Positions 25,582 through 34,699 of a stretch of 64,000 bases of DNA are shown in pieces. Below the pieces are notes generated by a model. The model did no database searches and had not been told where the DNA came from. It worked only from the letters and a program-made list of their open reading frames with translations. This DNA comes from Achromobacter sp. UMC46 (GTDB taxonomy: Bacteria; Pseudomonadota; Gammaproteobacteria; Burkholderiales; Burkholderiaceae_B), in assembly GCF_014170335.1 (NCBI RefSeq), contig NZ_LZZS01000004.1:310001-374000 (forward strand), read 5' to 3'. Made by a program: the position numbers and the translations under genes. How positions within the stretch are numbered: position 1 is the stretch's first letter; the number at the start of each line of letters is the position of its first letter.

Positions 25582-26657
25582 TCCAGGAAGCGGTGCACCA
25601 CCCGCACCGCGGCGGCGCCTTCGGCGATGCTGGCCAGCACATGTTTGGCGGATCCGGCGCGCACCGCACCCGCGGCGAACACGCCCGGCTGCGATGTTTC
25701 GAAGGCCCGTGCCAGCATCGAGCCCGCCGCCGCGCGGCCGGTATGGATGTAGCCCTGATCGTCCGTATCGAGGCAGCCGTCCAGCCAGGCCGTGTTGGCT
25801 TCCGGCTGCGGCGCGCCCGTCGCCACGATCAGGCTGCGGGCCTCGACCTCCTGCCCGTCATCCAGCGTTATCCGGTACGGGTAGCAGGCGCCGTCGAAGC
25901 CGCTCGCCATGCGGCCGGGCAGCACATGCGAGCCGAAGCGCCGGCTCTGGTCCTCGGCGCGGCGCAGCAAGCCGCCGTCGCACAGCCCCGTGATCGTGCC
26001 CGGGAAACCGGGCAAGGCGTCCGCCCCGGGCATGTCCGCGGCGCATCGGATGCCGCCGACCAGCAGGGTATGCAAGCCCTCGGAGGCCGCGTAGGCCGCC
26101 GCCGCCAGGCCTGCCGTGCCGCCGCCGACCACCACCAGGTCAAGCACCGGATCGGCCTGCCCCGCACCGGCCGCGGAGCGCAGGATCGCCCCCCCGTAAG
26201 GACGCTGCCTCACGTAGCCGATCCGCCGAAGCATGAAGGCACGCAGCACGATCTCAGCCAGCGGCCGTTCCGCCAGAAGCAGCCGTCCCAGCGCCTCCCG
26301 GCTGACCCGCAACAGGCGGCTTCGGCAGTCCGCGCGCACCGTGACCGCATTGGGCCGGTCGGTGAACAGGTCCAGGCTACCCGTGAACTCGCCGTCGCGA
26401 TGCCGCAGCAGGCTATGCATGGCGCCGTCCGCCTCGCGTTCCAGCACCTCGACATAGCCTTCCAGCACGATATAGCAGGCCGCCTCGCGATCGCCGGAAT
26501 TCTGCAGCACGCTACCCCCCGCCACCTCGATGGTGTCGCCATACGGCGCAATCTGCCCGACCTGGGCGGATGACAGCATCGGAAACGCCTGGGCATGCAA
26601 GGCCGCCACGCTGGCGGGCGGCGTGGCGGAAGTCTGGCCGGAAGTAAGACGATTCAT
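25566..26657 (-). CDS. cNMP-binding domain / thioredoxin-reductase-like flavoprotein, apparently lacking its NAD(P)H domain
   Basis: A 363-residue protein with two parts. Residues about 20-145 are a cyclic-nucleotide-binding (CAP-type) beta-roll: YIVLEGYVEVLERE, GEFTGSLDLFTDRPNAVTV and a C-terminal helix. Residues about 175-360 start an FAD-binding fold with LVVVGGGTAGLAAAAY and end with the second FAD motif GVFAAGAVRAGSAKHV. Full-length relatives are about 550 residues and carry a second Rossmann domain for NAD(P)H between the first ATG block (VATGAP) and the DERGFIxTG-like segment; here the text goes directly from VATGAPQPEAN to TDDQGYIHTG, so about 150 residues seem absent in frame. No CxxC is seen. 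The ATG at 26657 is chosen because homology starts just after it. It is divergent from an AraC-type regulator. Confidence 0.75.
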   Translation of the reverse strand: MNRLTSGQTSATPPASVAALHAQAFPMLSSAQVGQIAPYGDTIEVAGGSVLQNSGDREAACYIVLEGYVEVLEREADGAMHSLLRHRDGEFTGSLDLFTDRPNAVTVRADCRSRLLRVSREALGRLLLAERPLAEIVLRAFMLRRIGYVRQRPYGGAILRSAAGAGQADPVLDLVVVGGGTAGLAAAAYAASEGLHTLLVGGIRCAADMPGADALPGFPGTITGLCDGGLLRRAEDQSRRFGSHVLPGRMASGFDGACYPYRITLDDGQEVEARSLIVATGAPQPEANTAWLDGCLDTDDQGYIHTGRAAAGSMLARAFETSQPGVFAAGAVRAGSAKHVLASIAEGAAAVRVVHRFLDASAH

Positions 26658-26859
26658 GTATTCACTCAAGGGGCATCTCCGCATAACTTGCAACGTAGCC
26701 CTGTCGGATCTACCGGGTCTTGCGCACTTGCGTCCTGAATTGTATGAAAGAGTAATGATCGCACTATTGAAGGCGCACCCGCCGCACGAATGCAATCGGC
26801 AAGGTTTATCCTTTTCCGAATCATGCGCCCCGATCTCTCACTTGCCCTGGCACCGGCCC

Positions 26860-27759
26860 ATGGCCGAACGGCCTGACCCGCGCCCCAGCCTGCGGCACGT
26901 CTATCCGGGCGCGTCGATCCAGGCGATAAGGACCAGCCCCCGCTGTAGCGCCGGGCTGGAAGTCCTGCGCGTCGGCTATGCACTGCCGGATTTCGGCGTG
27001 GCGCGCTCCGACGGCGATGGCGACGACTTCCTGTTGAATGTGTCGCTGACCCACGGCCAGCGCGTGGTGTACGACCGGGGCCGGCCCCATGCCATGCGGT
27101 TGGCGCCGGATGCCGTGACGATCCGCCGCGCCAGCGCCCCCTATCACGCCGAGCTCCACACCCCGTTCGATTTCCTGTACTTCCGCGTCCCGCCTGAATC
27201 GCTCGACCGGCTGTCCGAAGACCTGGGCCTGCCCCGCATCCGGGAACTTTCCTGCCCGCCCGGCCAACCCGACCCCGTGCTGGCCAGCTTGGGCAGCGCG
27301 CTGCTGCCCGCGCTGGATGCGCCAGGCAGCGCCGACCCGCTGTTCATCGACCACATCGCGCTGGCGGTGCAGGTGCACGTGGCGCAGAAGTACGGCGGCG
27401 CCGTGGCCGAAGCGCCCCAGACGCGCGGCGGCCTGGCGGGATGGCAGGAAAAGTTGGCCAAGGACATGCTCGCTTCGAACCTGCTGGCCAACGCATCGAT
27501 CACCGATGTGGCGCAGGGCTGCGGCCTGTCACGCAGTTACTTCATCAAGGCGTTCCGCCAGACGGTCGGCACCACGCCGCACCGCTGGCTGCTGGAACAC
27601 CGCGTGGCGCAGGCCAAGCTGATGCTCCTGAAGTCCGACCGGTCCGTGGCCGAGGTCGCGCACGACTGCGGTTTTTCCGACCAGGCCCACCTGACCCGCG
27701 TCTTTGCCAGCACCGTCGGCGCCCCGCCCGCCGCCTGGCGCCGGCAGCACCGCCTTTGA
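26860..27759 (+). CDS. AraC/XylS-family transcriptional regulator
   Basis: A regulator of about 299 residues whose C-terminal about 100 residues carry two helix-turn-helix units: NASITDVAQGCGLSRSYFI with FRQTVGTTPHRWLLEHRVAQA, then RSVAEVAHDCGFSDQAHLT with FASTVGAPPAAWRRQ. The N-terminal domain (about 1-180) is an effector-binding region with no clear match to a known ligand class. The start is uncertain: 26860 gives the shortest conserved version, but an ATG at 26755 preceded by AAAGAG is possible. It is divergent from the cNMP/flavoprotein gene and convergent with a close AraC paralogue, with which it shares 53 identical bases. Confidence 0.83.
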   Translation: MAERPDPRPSLRHVYPGASIQAIRTSPRCSAGLEVLRVGYALPDFGVARSDGDGDDFLLNVSLTHGQRVVYDRGRPHAMRLAPDAVTIRRASAPYHAELHTPFDFLYFRVPPESLDRLSEDLGLPRIRELSCPPGQPDPVLASLGSALLPALDAPGSADPLFIDHIALAVQVHVAQKYGGAVAEAPQTRGGLAGWQEKLAKDMLASNLLANASITDVAQGCGLSRSYFIKAFRQTVGTTPHRWLLEHRVAQAKLMLLKSDRSVAEVAHDCGFSDQAHLTRVFASTVGAPPAAWRRQHRL

Positions 27760-27994
27760 ACCGCAGGGTCGACGCTCAGCCGCCGTCGCCACGCCGCCAC
27801 GCGCCGGGCGACACGCCAACCACGCTCGCGAACACCCGCGTCATGTGCGACTGATCGGCGAAACCGCAGAGTTGCGCCACCTCGGAAATCGACCGCCCCG
27901 GCGTCCGCAGATATTCCTTGGCCTTCAGCACCCGTTGCTCAAGCAGCCAGCGGTGCGGCGTGGTGCCGACCGTCTGGCGGAACGCCTTGATGAA
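27541..27994. repeat. 53-bp perfect inverted repeat within the two AraC genes
   Basis: Bases 27541-27593 and 27942-27994 are exact reverse complements by eye, encoding the same first-HTH segment (FIKAFRQTVGTTPHRWL) in each of two convergent AraC genes, 348 bases apart. Flanking codons diverge. Perfect DNA identity in otherwise diverged paralogues suggests recent gene conversion, or tight constraint. Such tail-to-tail repeats could also support inversion, which would swap the C-terminal domains. Confidence 0.85.
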
Positions 27995-28702
27995 ATAGCT
28001 GCGAGACAAGCCGCATTCCGTCGCGATGTCCGCGATGGATCCGTCTTCGCGCAACGCCGCCAGCAGCATGTCCTTGGCGCGCGCTTCCAGTTTGCGCGAC
28101 AGCACGCGGCCGCCACGCGATTCCGCCCATCCGGAAGTGGCGCCGGCCCCATACTGCGCCAGCACGTGCGTGCCCATGGCCAGTCCCAGGTGTTCGACGA
28201 ACAGGCCGCTGCTTTCCGATGGCCGTTCAAGCACCGTGGCCAGCACCTGCGCCAGATGCGCCAACACCGGATCCGGCTGCCCCGCGCACGGCGTCAGGCA
28301 ACTGATGCGTGGTCCGCCCTTCTCGTCGTTGATGCGTTCGATGAAGGCGCGCGACAGTTCGACCAGCACGAAGTCGAACCCTCCCAGCAGGTCGGCGCGG
28401 TAATCATCGGAAAAATCCCGGATATAGATCGCGCCCGGGTCGAAGTCGTGAGTCGACGTCCAATGGCCATGCGAAATCCGGCGCTGGTGCCCCGGCCGCA
28501 TCGCCACGCCGACCAGAAAGCCCCGGTCGGAAGCCGGCATGTCCACGCGGCCGAATTGTGCATTGTCCGTGCGCTTGCGGTAGAACGTCAGGCCCGCCCC
28601 TTGATATTCCTGACTCAATGCCAATTTGCTGGCGGCGCAGCCCAGCGCATCGGCGCCAGGCAAGGGGGCGAGATCGGCGGGCGGGGATGGGCGGGCAGGC
28701 AT
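27776..28702 (-). CDS. AraC/XylS-family transcriptional regulator (paralogue)
   Basis: A 308-residue regulator whose C-terminal domain mirrors the convergent gene: DGSIADIATECGLSRSYFI, FRQTVGTTPHRWLLEQRV, then SISEVAQLCGFADQSHMT and FASVVGVSPGAWRR. The N-terminal domain (about 1-200) is different in sequence, with DFDPGAIYIRDFSDDYRADLL, so the inducers probably differ. I chose the ATG at 28702; an in-frame extension to 28900 runs into the next minus-strand gene. The gene ends 16 bases from the convergent AraC stop. Its target is unclear; the secreted small protein gene lies immediately upstream in the same direction (38-base gap), so the two may be cotranscribed. Confidence 0.83.
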   Translation of the reverse strand: MPARPSPPADLAPLPGADALGCAASKLALSQEYQGAGLTFYRKRTDNAQFGRVDMPASDRGFLVGVAMRPGHQRRISHGHWTSTHDFDPGAIYIRDFSDDYRADLLGGFDFVLVELSRAFIERINDEKGGPRISCLTPCAGQPDPVLAHLAQVLATVLERPSESSGLFVEHLGLAMGTHVLAQYGAGATSGWAESRGGRVLSRKLEARAKDMLLAALREDGSIADIATECGLSRSYFIKAFRQTVGTTPHRWLLEQRVLKAKEYLRTPGRSISEVAQLCGFADQSHMTRVFASVVGVSPGAWRRGDGG

Positions 28703-28740
28703 GGTTGGATAGGTTTCCGTAGACACGCGGTGCGCAAACC

Positions 28741-29085
28741 TTAGCGCGGCAACGCCGGTCCCGGCGTCAACGGTCCGACGGGTTGCCCCGGCCGCGACGG
28801 CATGGGCGGCAATTTCGGTTGGCTGGGGCCGCTCCAGGCCGGCGGATTGCCGCGGTCCGCGCCCGGCGTCCCCGGGGCGGGATAACGCGCCCCCCCGCAT
28901 GCCGTGCCCAGGCAGGCGGGAGGCGCCCTGCCCGGATCAACCGTCCGAGGGCAGGACGTGCCCACGCAATTGTCGGGCAAGGTGCGCGCCGATGGAGGCG
29001 GTTGCGGAACGTCCGGCATGCCGTCCCGCGCGACGGCCGGGCTGCAGGCCAGCGCCATCCATGCCGCCAAGATCAGGGTTTTCAT
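28741..29085 (-). CDS. Small secreted Pro-rich protein of unknown function with duplicated C-x-G-T-x-C motif
   Basis: A 114-residue protein I do not recognise. A signal peptide is likely (MKTLILAAWMALACSPAVARD, cleavage near Ala-Arg around 19-21). The mature part is about one quarter proline and holds two copies of a cysteine motif, NCVGTSC and ACLGTAC, spaced 20 residues apart, which suggests two small disulfide loops or metal sites. The C-terminus is a Pro-Gly-rich tail. The start at 29085 is supported by GGAGG seven bases upstream; an ATG at 29091 is too close to that site. Pro/Gly-rich composition in GC-rich DNA can be spurious, but the signal peptide and good ribosome site argue for a real gene. 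Confidence 0.6.
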   Translation of the reverse strand: MKTLILAAWMALACSPAVARDGMPDVPQPPPSARTLPDNCVGTSCPRTVDPGRAPPACLGTACGGARYPAPGTPGADRGNPPAWSGPSQPKLPPMPSRPGQPVGPLTPGPALPR

Positions 29086-29358
29086 CGCCATGCCTCCAGG
29101 GACCTTACGCCTTCGAGTGTGCCTCCATCCTCCCCCCGTCGCAAGATGGAAACGCCCTTCGCGCGAACTTGCCCGCGCCCGGGCTTCAAGGCTTTTCCCG
29201 CGACCGCACCTGAAATCAATGGCGCCAAATTTGGATTTTATTTACGCCGCGTAACGGGGATGTCATCTGCGCTGCCTAGACTGGCGCCGCTGCAACATTC
29301 AGTCGTTATTCAACAGAACGACAGCCGTTCCACAGCCCCTTCATCTTCTCTCGATCCC

Positions 29359-31563
29359 ATGCCGAACCCCTTCCCGTTCGGGCGCAGACCTGTCGCCCGC
29401 GCCCTCGCTTTTTCCTTGATCAGCCTGCTGGCTGCCTGTGGCGGCAACGACGACGACGATACCGCGCCGCCCGCGCCGCCGCCGGTCACGCCGCCCGTCA
29501 CGCAACCGGAACAGCCTGCCGGCACGCAGGTGGCGTTCATGCCCGACATCCATTTCCATGACGTGTACGCCACGTTCAAGGACGGGTCGTTCCCGGGCGT
29601 GCCGAACCAGAAGACGGGCCGCAATGCGACGATCCGGACGATGCAGGCGCAGATGACGTCCACCCGACTGTTCAACGAAAACTACTTCGCGTTCCTGGCC
29701 GCACTGGATGACGCCGTGGCGCGCGGCGTGAAGTTCATCGCCCTGCCCGGCGACTTCTCGGACGACGGCCAGCCGGTGCACATGCGCGGCTTCCAGAAGA
29801 TCCTGGACGACTATCACGCCCGCTACGGCATCGAGTTCTTTGCCGCGCCCGGGAACCACGATCCCAACCGGCCGCTGGCGCGCGCCGGCGGCAAATCCGA
29901 CTACCTGGGTTTTGATTCCGCCACCGGCCGCCAGGGCGCCCAGCAGGCCATCTACAGCCGCGGCGGCAACGCCGATTGCTCGACGGGCTATGGGGGCGAT
30001 TGGGCCAAGGTCAACAACACGTATTGCACGGAAGAAGTGCAGGAGCTGGGCTACGCCGGCATCACCGAATCGCTGGCGCAGCACGGCTTCATGCCCAAGC
30101 CCGCCTACCGCTACTACGAAACTCCGTACAGCAACTACACGTACAGCGGCTACTCGTACGAAAAGGCCGTCGCGCAGGCCAACTGGGCCACGCGCCAGTA
30201 CGAGATCTGCAAGGAAGGCACGGGCGGCGCCTACCGCCAGCCCAGCTACACCCTGTGCCGCTCGGTGCCGGACACGAGCTACGTCGTCGAACCGGTCGAA
30301 GGCGTGTGGCTGGTCGCCATCGACGCCAATGTCTACGTGCCCACCGGCCCGGGCGCCAACGACTTCGCCGGCTCCGGCGACGCCGGCTACAACAAGATGC
30401 TGACGCACAAGCAACATGTCATCGCCTGGCTGAAAGACGTGGTGGCGCGCGGCAAGGCGTCGGGCAAACAGGTCGTGGCCTTCAGCCATTTCCCCATGAG
30501 CGAATTCTTCAACGACGCCTCCGACGACATCACGGCGCTGCTGGGCGCGGGCAAGATGCAGATGGTGCGCCGCCCGGCCGAAGACGTGACCCGCGCACTG
30601 GCCGAAACCGGCCTGCAGATCCACGTGGGCGGCCACATGCACTTCAACGATACCGGCGTGCGCCACTACGACGGCGACCATGCGCTGGTCAACATCCAGG
30701 CGCCGTCCATGGCGGCCTACGTGCCTGCCTACAAACTGCTGCGCATGAAGCCGGACAGCACGGTCGAAGTCGAAACCGTGCGCATGGACGAGGTGCCGCG
30801 CTATGACGAACTGTTCGAGCACTACCGCGCCGAACACGCCTTCTTCACGGACTTCCCCGCGCAGATCCCGGGCGGCACGCTCTGGAGCGCCTCGATCCTG
30901 GACGCCCGCAACTACGCCGATTTCAGTTCGCGCTATATGTCCGAGCTGGTGCGCCTGCGCCTCTTGAACGATGACTGGCGCTGCGAAATGCGCGAACTGG
31001 TGAAAAGCCCCTTGAACGGCTCGCACCTGCTTGTGCTGTCGCAACTGCAGACCAACGTCACGCAGAAGGAACTGGCCAACACCGGCGGGCAGGGCCTGTT
31101 CTCGACCGCGTTCTTCGGCTGCCTGGCTGAAGCGGGCGGCGCGGGTGCCGCCAACCCCGCCTACGCCACCGACTACGCCGCGGCCGAAGTGCGTGCCCGC
31201 GCCTTGGCGCAAGCCAACGGCATGCGCCTGGAAGACTTCGACGCCTGGAAAGCGCTGGACCTGGCAGGCGACTTCGTGCGCCTGGCCAATGCCGGCGACC
31301 TGGCCTTCGCGGATATCCCCGCCGCGCGGGCGCGCCAGTACAAGCTGTTGGCCCAGGCCCTGCAATCCACCAACGCCAACTTGCTGATGAACGGCAACCA
31401 GGTGCGCAACGACAATACCGCCGCGGCCGTGTTCCAGGCGCGCTTCAAGCCCCTGATGGCGATCCTCCTGAAACTGGCGGCCGGCGCGCCGACCCGCCAC
31501 TTCATCGTCGACCTGAAGACCAACACGTTGACGGACATGACGGCAGAGGTTTCGCCGTTCTGA
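29359..31563 (+). CDS. Metallophosphoesterase lipoprotein
   Basis: A 734-residue exported protein. The first 27 residues are a lipoprotein signal with lipobox LLAAC (Cys27), followed by an Asn/Asp-rich tether and a Pro-rich linker. The calcineurin-like metallophosphoesterase core carries all metal blocks in order: FMPDIHFHD, LPGDFSDDGQ, APGNHDPNR, AFSHFPMSEF and GGHMHFND. The C-terminal about 250 residues are an all-alpha region with no recognised motif. Members act as phosphodiesterases or phosphatases on the cell surface or in the periplasm. The ATG at 29359 is set by the signal peptide; there is no strong ribosome site. The gene stands alone on the + strand, ended by a perfect 17-bp hairpin. 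Confidence 0.85.
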   Translation: MPNPFPFGRRPVARALAFSLISLLAACGGNDDDDTAPPAPPPVTPPVTQPEQPAGTQVAFMPDIHFHDVYATFKDGSFPGVPNQKTGRNATIRTMQAQMTSTRLFNENYFAFLAALDDAVARGVKFIALPGDFSDDGQPVHMRGFQKILDDYHARYGIEFFAAPGNHDPNRPLARAGGKSDYLGFDSATGRQGAQQAIYSRGGNADCSTGYGGDWAKVNNTYCTEEVQELGYAGITESLAQHGFMPKPAYRYYETPYSNYTYSGYSYEKAVAQANWATRQYEICKEGTGGAYRQPSYTLCRSVPDTSYVVEPVEGVWLVAIDANVYVPTGPGANDFAGSGDAGYNKMLTHKQHVIAWLKDVVARGKASGKQVVAFSHFPMSEFFNDASDDITALLGAGKMQMVRRPAEDVTRALAETGLQIHVGGHMHFNDTGVRHYDGDHALVNIQAPSMAAYVPAYKLLRMKPDSTVEVETVRMDEVPRYDELFEHYRAEHAFFTDFPAQIPGGTLWSASILDARNYADFSSRYMSELVRLRLLNDDWRCEMRELVKSPLNGSHLLVLSQLQTNVTQKELANTGGQGLFSTAFFGCLAEAGGAGAANPAYATDYAAAEVRARALAQANGMRLEDFDAWKALDLAGDFVRLANAGDLAFADIPAARARQYKLLAQALQSTNANLLMNGNQVRNDNTAAAVFQARFKPLMAILLKLAAGAPTRHFIVDLKTNTLTDMTAEVSPF

Positions 31564-31583
31564 TCCTGGCCCTGCCATGAAGC

Positions 31584-31623
31584 GCCGCGAGGCGCCGCGA
31601 TTCCGGTCGCGGCGCCTCGCGGC
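31584..31623. terminator. Perfect 17-bp hairpin between convergent genes
   Basis: Bases 31584-31600 are the exact reverse complement of 31607-31623 with a TTCCGG loop. The stem is nearly all GC. It lies 20 bases after the metallophosphoesterase stop and 18 bases past the end of the convergent Bug gene. No T run follows on either strand, so it probably acts as a bidirectional stabiliser or Rho-associated terminator. Confidence 0.6.
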
Positions 31624-31641
31624 ATATCGAACACCAGAAAA

Positions 31642-32646
31642 TCAATCCAGCCGGATATCCGCGCTTTGCACTACCTTGGCCCAGCGGGCGCGCTCGCTGC
31701 TGAAGAACTGGGCAAGCTCGGCGGGATTGCGGGTCACGATCTCGGCGCCCTGCTCGTTCAACTGCGCCTTCACGTCCGGCTGGTTGACGATCTGCGCCAT
31801 CAGCATCGCCAGCTTTTCCGCCACCGGATCCGTCGTCGTGACCGGCGCCATCACGCCTTGCCACGTGCCGGATTCGAATCCCTTGACGCCTTGTTCCGAA
31901 ATGGTCGGGATGTCCGGCACCAGCTGCATGCGTTCGCCCTTCGAAATCGCGATCGGCCGCAGCTTGCCCGCCTTGATGTGCGGCAAGGTGGCCAGCAGCC
32001 CGTTCATGATGACCTGCGTCTGCCCGCCGATCGTATCCGTCACCGCCTGCGAACCGCCCTTGTAGGGCACGTATTCCCACTGGGCGCCGGTGGCCTGCTG
32101 CACCGCCACCGCGGCCAGGTGCGGCGCGCTGCCGATCGCCGTCACGGCGAAATTCAGGCGTTGCTGCTTCGACAACGCCACCAGTTCCTGGACGGTCTTG
32201 GCCGGCACGTCCGGATGCACGGCCAGCACGTGCGGCGAATACGCCAGCATGCTGACGGCGCGCAGGTCCTTGGACGGGTCGAACGACAGCTTGGTGTAGA
32301 CCGACGGGCTGATCGCCAGCGCGCCCACGTCACACAGCAGCACGGTATGGCCTTCCGCGGCCGACTGCACGACCAGGCCCGCGCCCAGATTGCCGTTGGC
32401 GCCGGGCTTGTTCTCCACCACCACGGTCTGCTTCAGCGCGTCGGCCAGGCGCGGCGCCAGGATGCGGGCGATGATGTCCGACGATCCACCGGGCGGATAC
32501 GGCACGATGATGCGCACCGGCCGCGTCGGCCAATTGGCGGCAGCGGCGGCTGTCGATGCGTTGGCCTGTCGCGCCCAGGCGGGCACCCACGGCGACAGGC
32601 AAATCGCCGCGGCGCCGCCCAGGAACTGCCTCTTGCTTGAATCCAT
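31642..32646 (-). CDS. Bug-family TTT periplasmic receptor, downstream of garD
   Basis: A 334-residue secreted receptor. The N-terminus has KRQFLGGAAAIC, which resembles a Tat signal (twin basic residues then FL), followed by cleavage near PAWARQA. The mature region starts with WPTRPVRIIVPYPPGGSSDI, the Bug pattern, with ENKPGANGNLG and PYKGGSQAVTD. Bug receptors bind carboxylates; since this gene follows garD by 220 bases in the same direction, a hexarate such as galactarate or glucarate is the likely ligand. GGAGACAGC precedes the ATG at 32646; a longer frame to 32793 has no support. No TctA/TctB genes are near, so it must use a membrane pair encoded elsewhere or act in sensing. Confidence 0.88.
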   Translation of the reverse strand: MDSSKRQFLGGAAAICLSPWVPAWARQANASTAAAAANWPTRPVRIIVPYPPGGSSDIIARILAPRLADALKQTVVVENKPGANGNLGAGLVVQSAAEGHTVLLCDVGALAISPSVYTKLSFDPSKDLRAVSMLAYSPHVLAVHPDVPAKTVQELVALSKQQRLNFAVTAIGSAPHLAAVAVQQATGAQWEYVPYKGGSQAVTDTIGGQTQVIMNGLLATLPHIKAGKLRPIAISKGERMQLVPDIPTISEQGVKGFESGTWQGVMAPVTTTDPVAEKLAMLMAQIVNQPDVKAQLNEQGAEIVTRNPAELAQFFSSERARWAKVVQSADIRLD

Positions 32647-32866
32647 GCTGTCTCCACTCGGTTTGATGTGTTGTCGGTAAAACTGGCGCAGGCGGCTGTC
32701 TCGCCGCCTTGCGTGGCATTCAGACGGCGCCCCGCGTTCGACATACAGGGCGTACAGGGAATGGCTGCTGGCCATGATGCGGTCCGCCAGCACGGTGACG
32801 GACCCGCCGTACTCTGTCCGCGTGACGCGTCGCGTCAGGTGCTCGCAGGCCAGCGCGCGGCGTCGC

Positions 32867-34441
32867 TCAGGTCACCGGGCCGGGATTGAACAGCGCCAGC
32901 GCGTTGTGCAGCTTGAGTTTTTCCGCACAGGTCTGCTGGCGGCCACTGGCCACATCCAGCATCAGCCGGAACAGTTCCCAACCCACGTCTTCGATCGTCG
33001 CCTGGCCGGTGGCGATGCGTCCGGCGTTCACGTCCATCAGGTCATGCCAGCGGCGCGCCAGGCTGTCGCGCGTGGCCACCTTGATCACCGGCACTTGCGC
33101 CAGCCCATAAGGCGTGCCGCGGCCGGTGGTGAAGATATGCAGGTTCATGCCCGCCGCCAGCTGCAAGGTGCCGCAGATGAAATCGCTGGCGGGCGTCGCC
33201 GCGAATATCAGACCCTTTTGCGTCAGGCGGTTGCCGGGCGACAGCACGCCGTGGATCGGCGACGAGCCCGACTTCACGATCGACCCCATCGCCTTTTCGA
33301 CGATGTTTGACAAGCCGCCCTTCTTGTTGCCCGGGCTGGTGTTGGCGCTGCGGTCGGCCATGCCCCGCTGCAGGTAGTCGTCATACCAGGCCATCTCGCG
33401 CACCAGCGCGTCCGCCACCTCGGGCGTGGCCGCGCGCGCCGTCAACTGGTCGATGCCGTCGCGCACTTCGGTGTTCTCGGAAAACATGACCGTGCCGCCC
33501 GCCCGCACCAGCAAGTCCGTCGCAAAGCCCACGGCCGGGTTGGCGGTCACGCCGGAAAACGCGTCGCTGCCGCCGCACTGCACCCCGACGGTCAGGTCCG
33601 ACACCGGGCAAGTCTCGCGCCGGCGCGCATTCAGCTTTTGCAGATGGCGTTCCGCGGTACGCATGATCAGGTCGATCATGGACTGGAAGCCGATGTTCTC
33701 TTCGTCCTGCAGCACGATGGTGTCCACGCCCTCGCCGTCGGCGCCCATGCCGTCGCCGGCCCGGATCGGGATCGCGCCTGGCGCCAGCAGCCGTTCCGGC
33801 TGCAGCTTTTCGCATCCCAGGCTGACCACCATCGACGTGCCGCCGAAGTTGGGGTTGCGCGCAATGTTGTGCAAGGTACGGATGGGGATCGCCGCGCCCG
33901 GCGCATCGATGGCCACGCCGCAGCCGTAGGTGTGTTCGATGCCCACCACGTCGTCCACGTTGGGATAGCGCGGCAACATTTCCTGCCGGATCCGCGCCAC
34001 GGCGTGTTCGACCACGCCCTGCACGCACTGCACGGTGGTGCTGATGGCCAGGATGTTGCGCGTGCCCACGGTGCCGTCCGCGTTGCGATAGCCCTCGAAG
34101 GTATAGCCTTCCAGCGGCGGCAACGGCGCAATGCGCGTGCCCACCGGCAGATCCTGCAAGGTGCGCGCCGCGGGCATGGTCGTCACGCGCTCATTGATCC
34201 AGCTGCCGCGCGGCAGGGCTTTCGCCGCAAAACCGACCACCACGTTGTAGCGCACGACGGCGTCGCCTTCGGCCAGGTCGGCCAGCGCGACCTTGTGCCC
34301 TTGCGGCACCGTGTCCACCAATTGCAGCCCGTCCGGCAGCACGGTGCCGGCGGGCAAGCCGCCTTCGTTGGCGACGATGGCCACATTGTCCTGCGGGTGA
34401 ATCTTGATAAGCACGGGCGCTTGGTCTGCCGCAACCTGCAT
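32867..34441 (-). CDS. garD: Galactarate dehydratase
   Basis: A 524-residue dehydratase, the length of E. coli GarD (about 523). It has an N-terminal SAF-type domain (about 1-95: [28 protein letters not shown]) and the UxaA/GarD catalytic region starting at [20 protein letters not shown], with conserved [29 protein letters not shown] and [12 protein letters not shown] blocks. GarD removes water from meso-galactarate to give 5-keto-4-deoxy-D-glucarate in an Fe(II)-dependent reaction. The ATG at 34441 follows AAGGATTCTTC, an ideal ribosome site; an upstream ATG at 34480 lacks one. It is divergent from kdgD, which takes the next step, and is cotranscribed with a Bug receptor. A shared GTTGTACGAT element overlaps its predicted -10. 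Confidence 0.9.
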   Translation of the reverse strand: MQVAADQAPVLIKIHPQDNVAIVANEGGLPAGTVLPDGLQLVDTVPQGHKVALADLAEGDAVVRYNVVVGFAAKALPRGSWINERVTTMPAARTLQDLPVGTRIAPLPPLEGYTFEGYRNADGTVGTRNILAISTTVQCVQGVVEHAVARIRQEMLPRYPNVDDVVGIEHTYGCGVAIDAPGAAIPIRTLHNIARNPNFGGTSMVVSLGCEKLQPERLLAPGAIPIRAGDGMGADGEGVDTIVLQDEENIGFQSMIDLIMRTAERHLQKLNARRRETCPVSDLTVGVQCGGSDAFSGVTANPAVGFATDLLVRAGGTVMFSENTEVRDGIDQLTARAATPEVADALVREMAWYDDYLQRGMADRSANTSPGNKKGGLSNIVEKAMGSIVKSGSSPIHGVLSPGNRLTQKGLIFAATPASDFICGTLQLAAGMNLHIFTTGRGTPYGLAQVPVIKVATRDSLARRWHDLMDVNAGRIATGQATIEDVGWELFRLMLDVASGRQQTCAEKLKLHNALALFNPGPVT

Positions 34442-34490
34442 GAAGAATCCTTTTGCGTGGGGATGCGCATTAGGCTGCATCCGAAACGTT

Positions 34491-34518
34491 ATCGTACAAC
34501 TAAGAGAATATCCTTGAA
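34491..34518 (-). promoter_or_regulatory. garD promoter with GTTGTACGAT element
   Basis: Read on the minus strand, GTTGTACGAT lies at 34500-34491 and includes a -10-like TACGAT (34496-34491). A weak -35-like TTCAAG at 34518-34513 sits 16 bases upstream. The same 10-mer overlaps the -10 of both kdgD genes, so a common regulator is likely. Confidence 0.55.
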
Positions 34519-34581
34519 CCAGATCAAAAATAAATTTCGGGTTTCCCCTTGCCTACAAGTCACCTCATAGGGAAACAGGCC

Positions 34582-34613
34582 TTGAAACGAATAAATTCAT
34601 GTTGTACGATGAC
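34582..34613 (+). promoter_or_regulatory. First kdgD promoter with GTTGTACGAT element
   Basis: TTGAAA (34582-34587), a 17-base spacer and TACGAT (34605-34610) form a plausible sigma-70 promoter. The -10 lies inside ATGTTGTACGATGAC (34599-34613), which is repeated exactly at 50194-50208 before the second kdgD. The dyad core GTAC suits a FadR-type GntR repressor. Confidence 0.6.
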
Positions 34614-34699
34614 TTACCTTTAAAGCTTGCCTTTTAAACCCGCCCACCGTTCGGCGCCCCCCATGCAGGCCCGCAACGGACACACCGGACGATCGCGCT

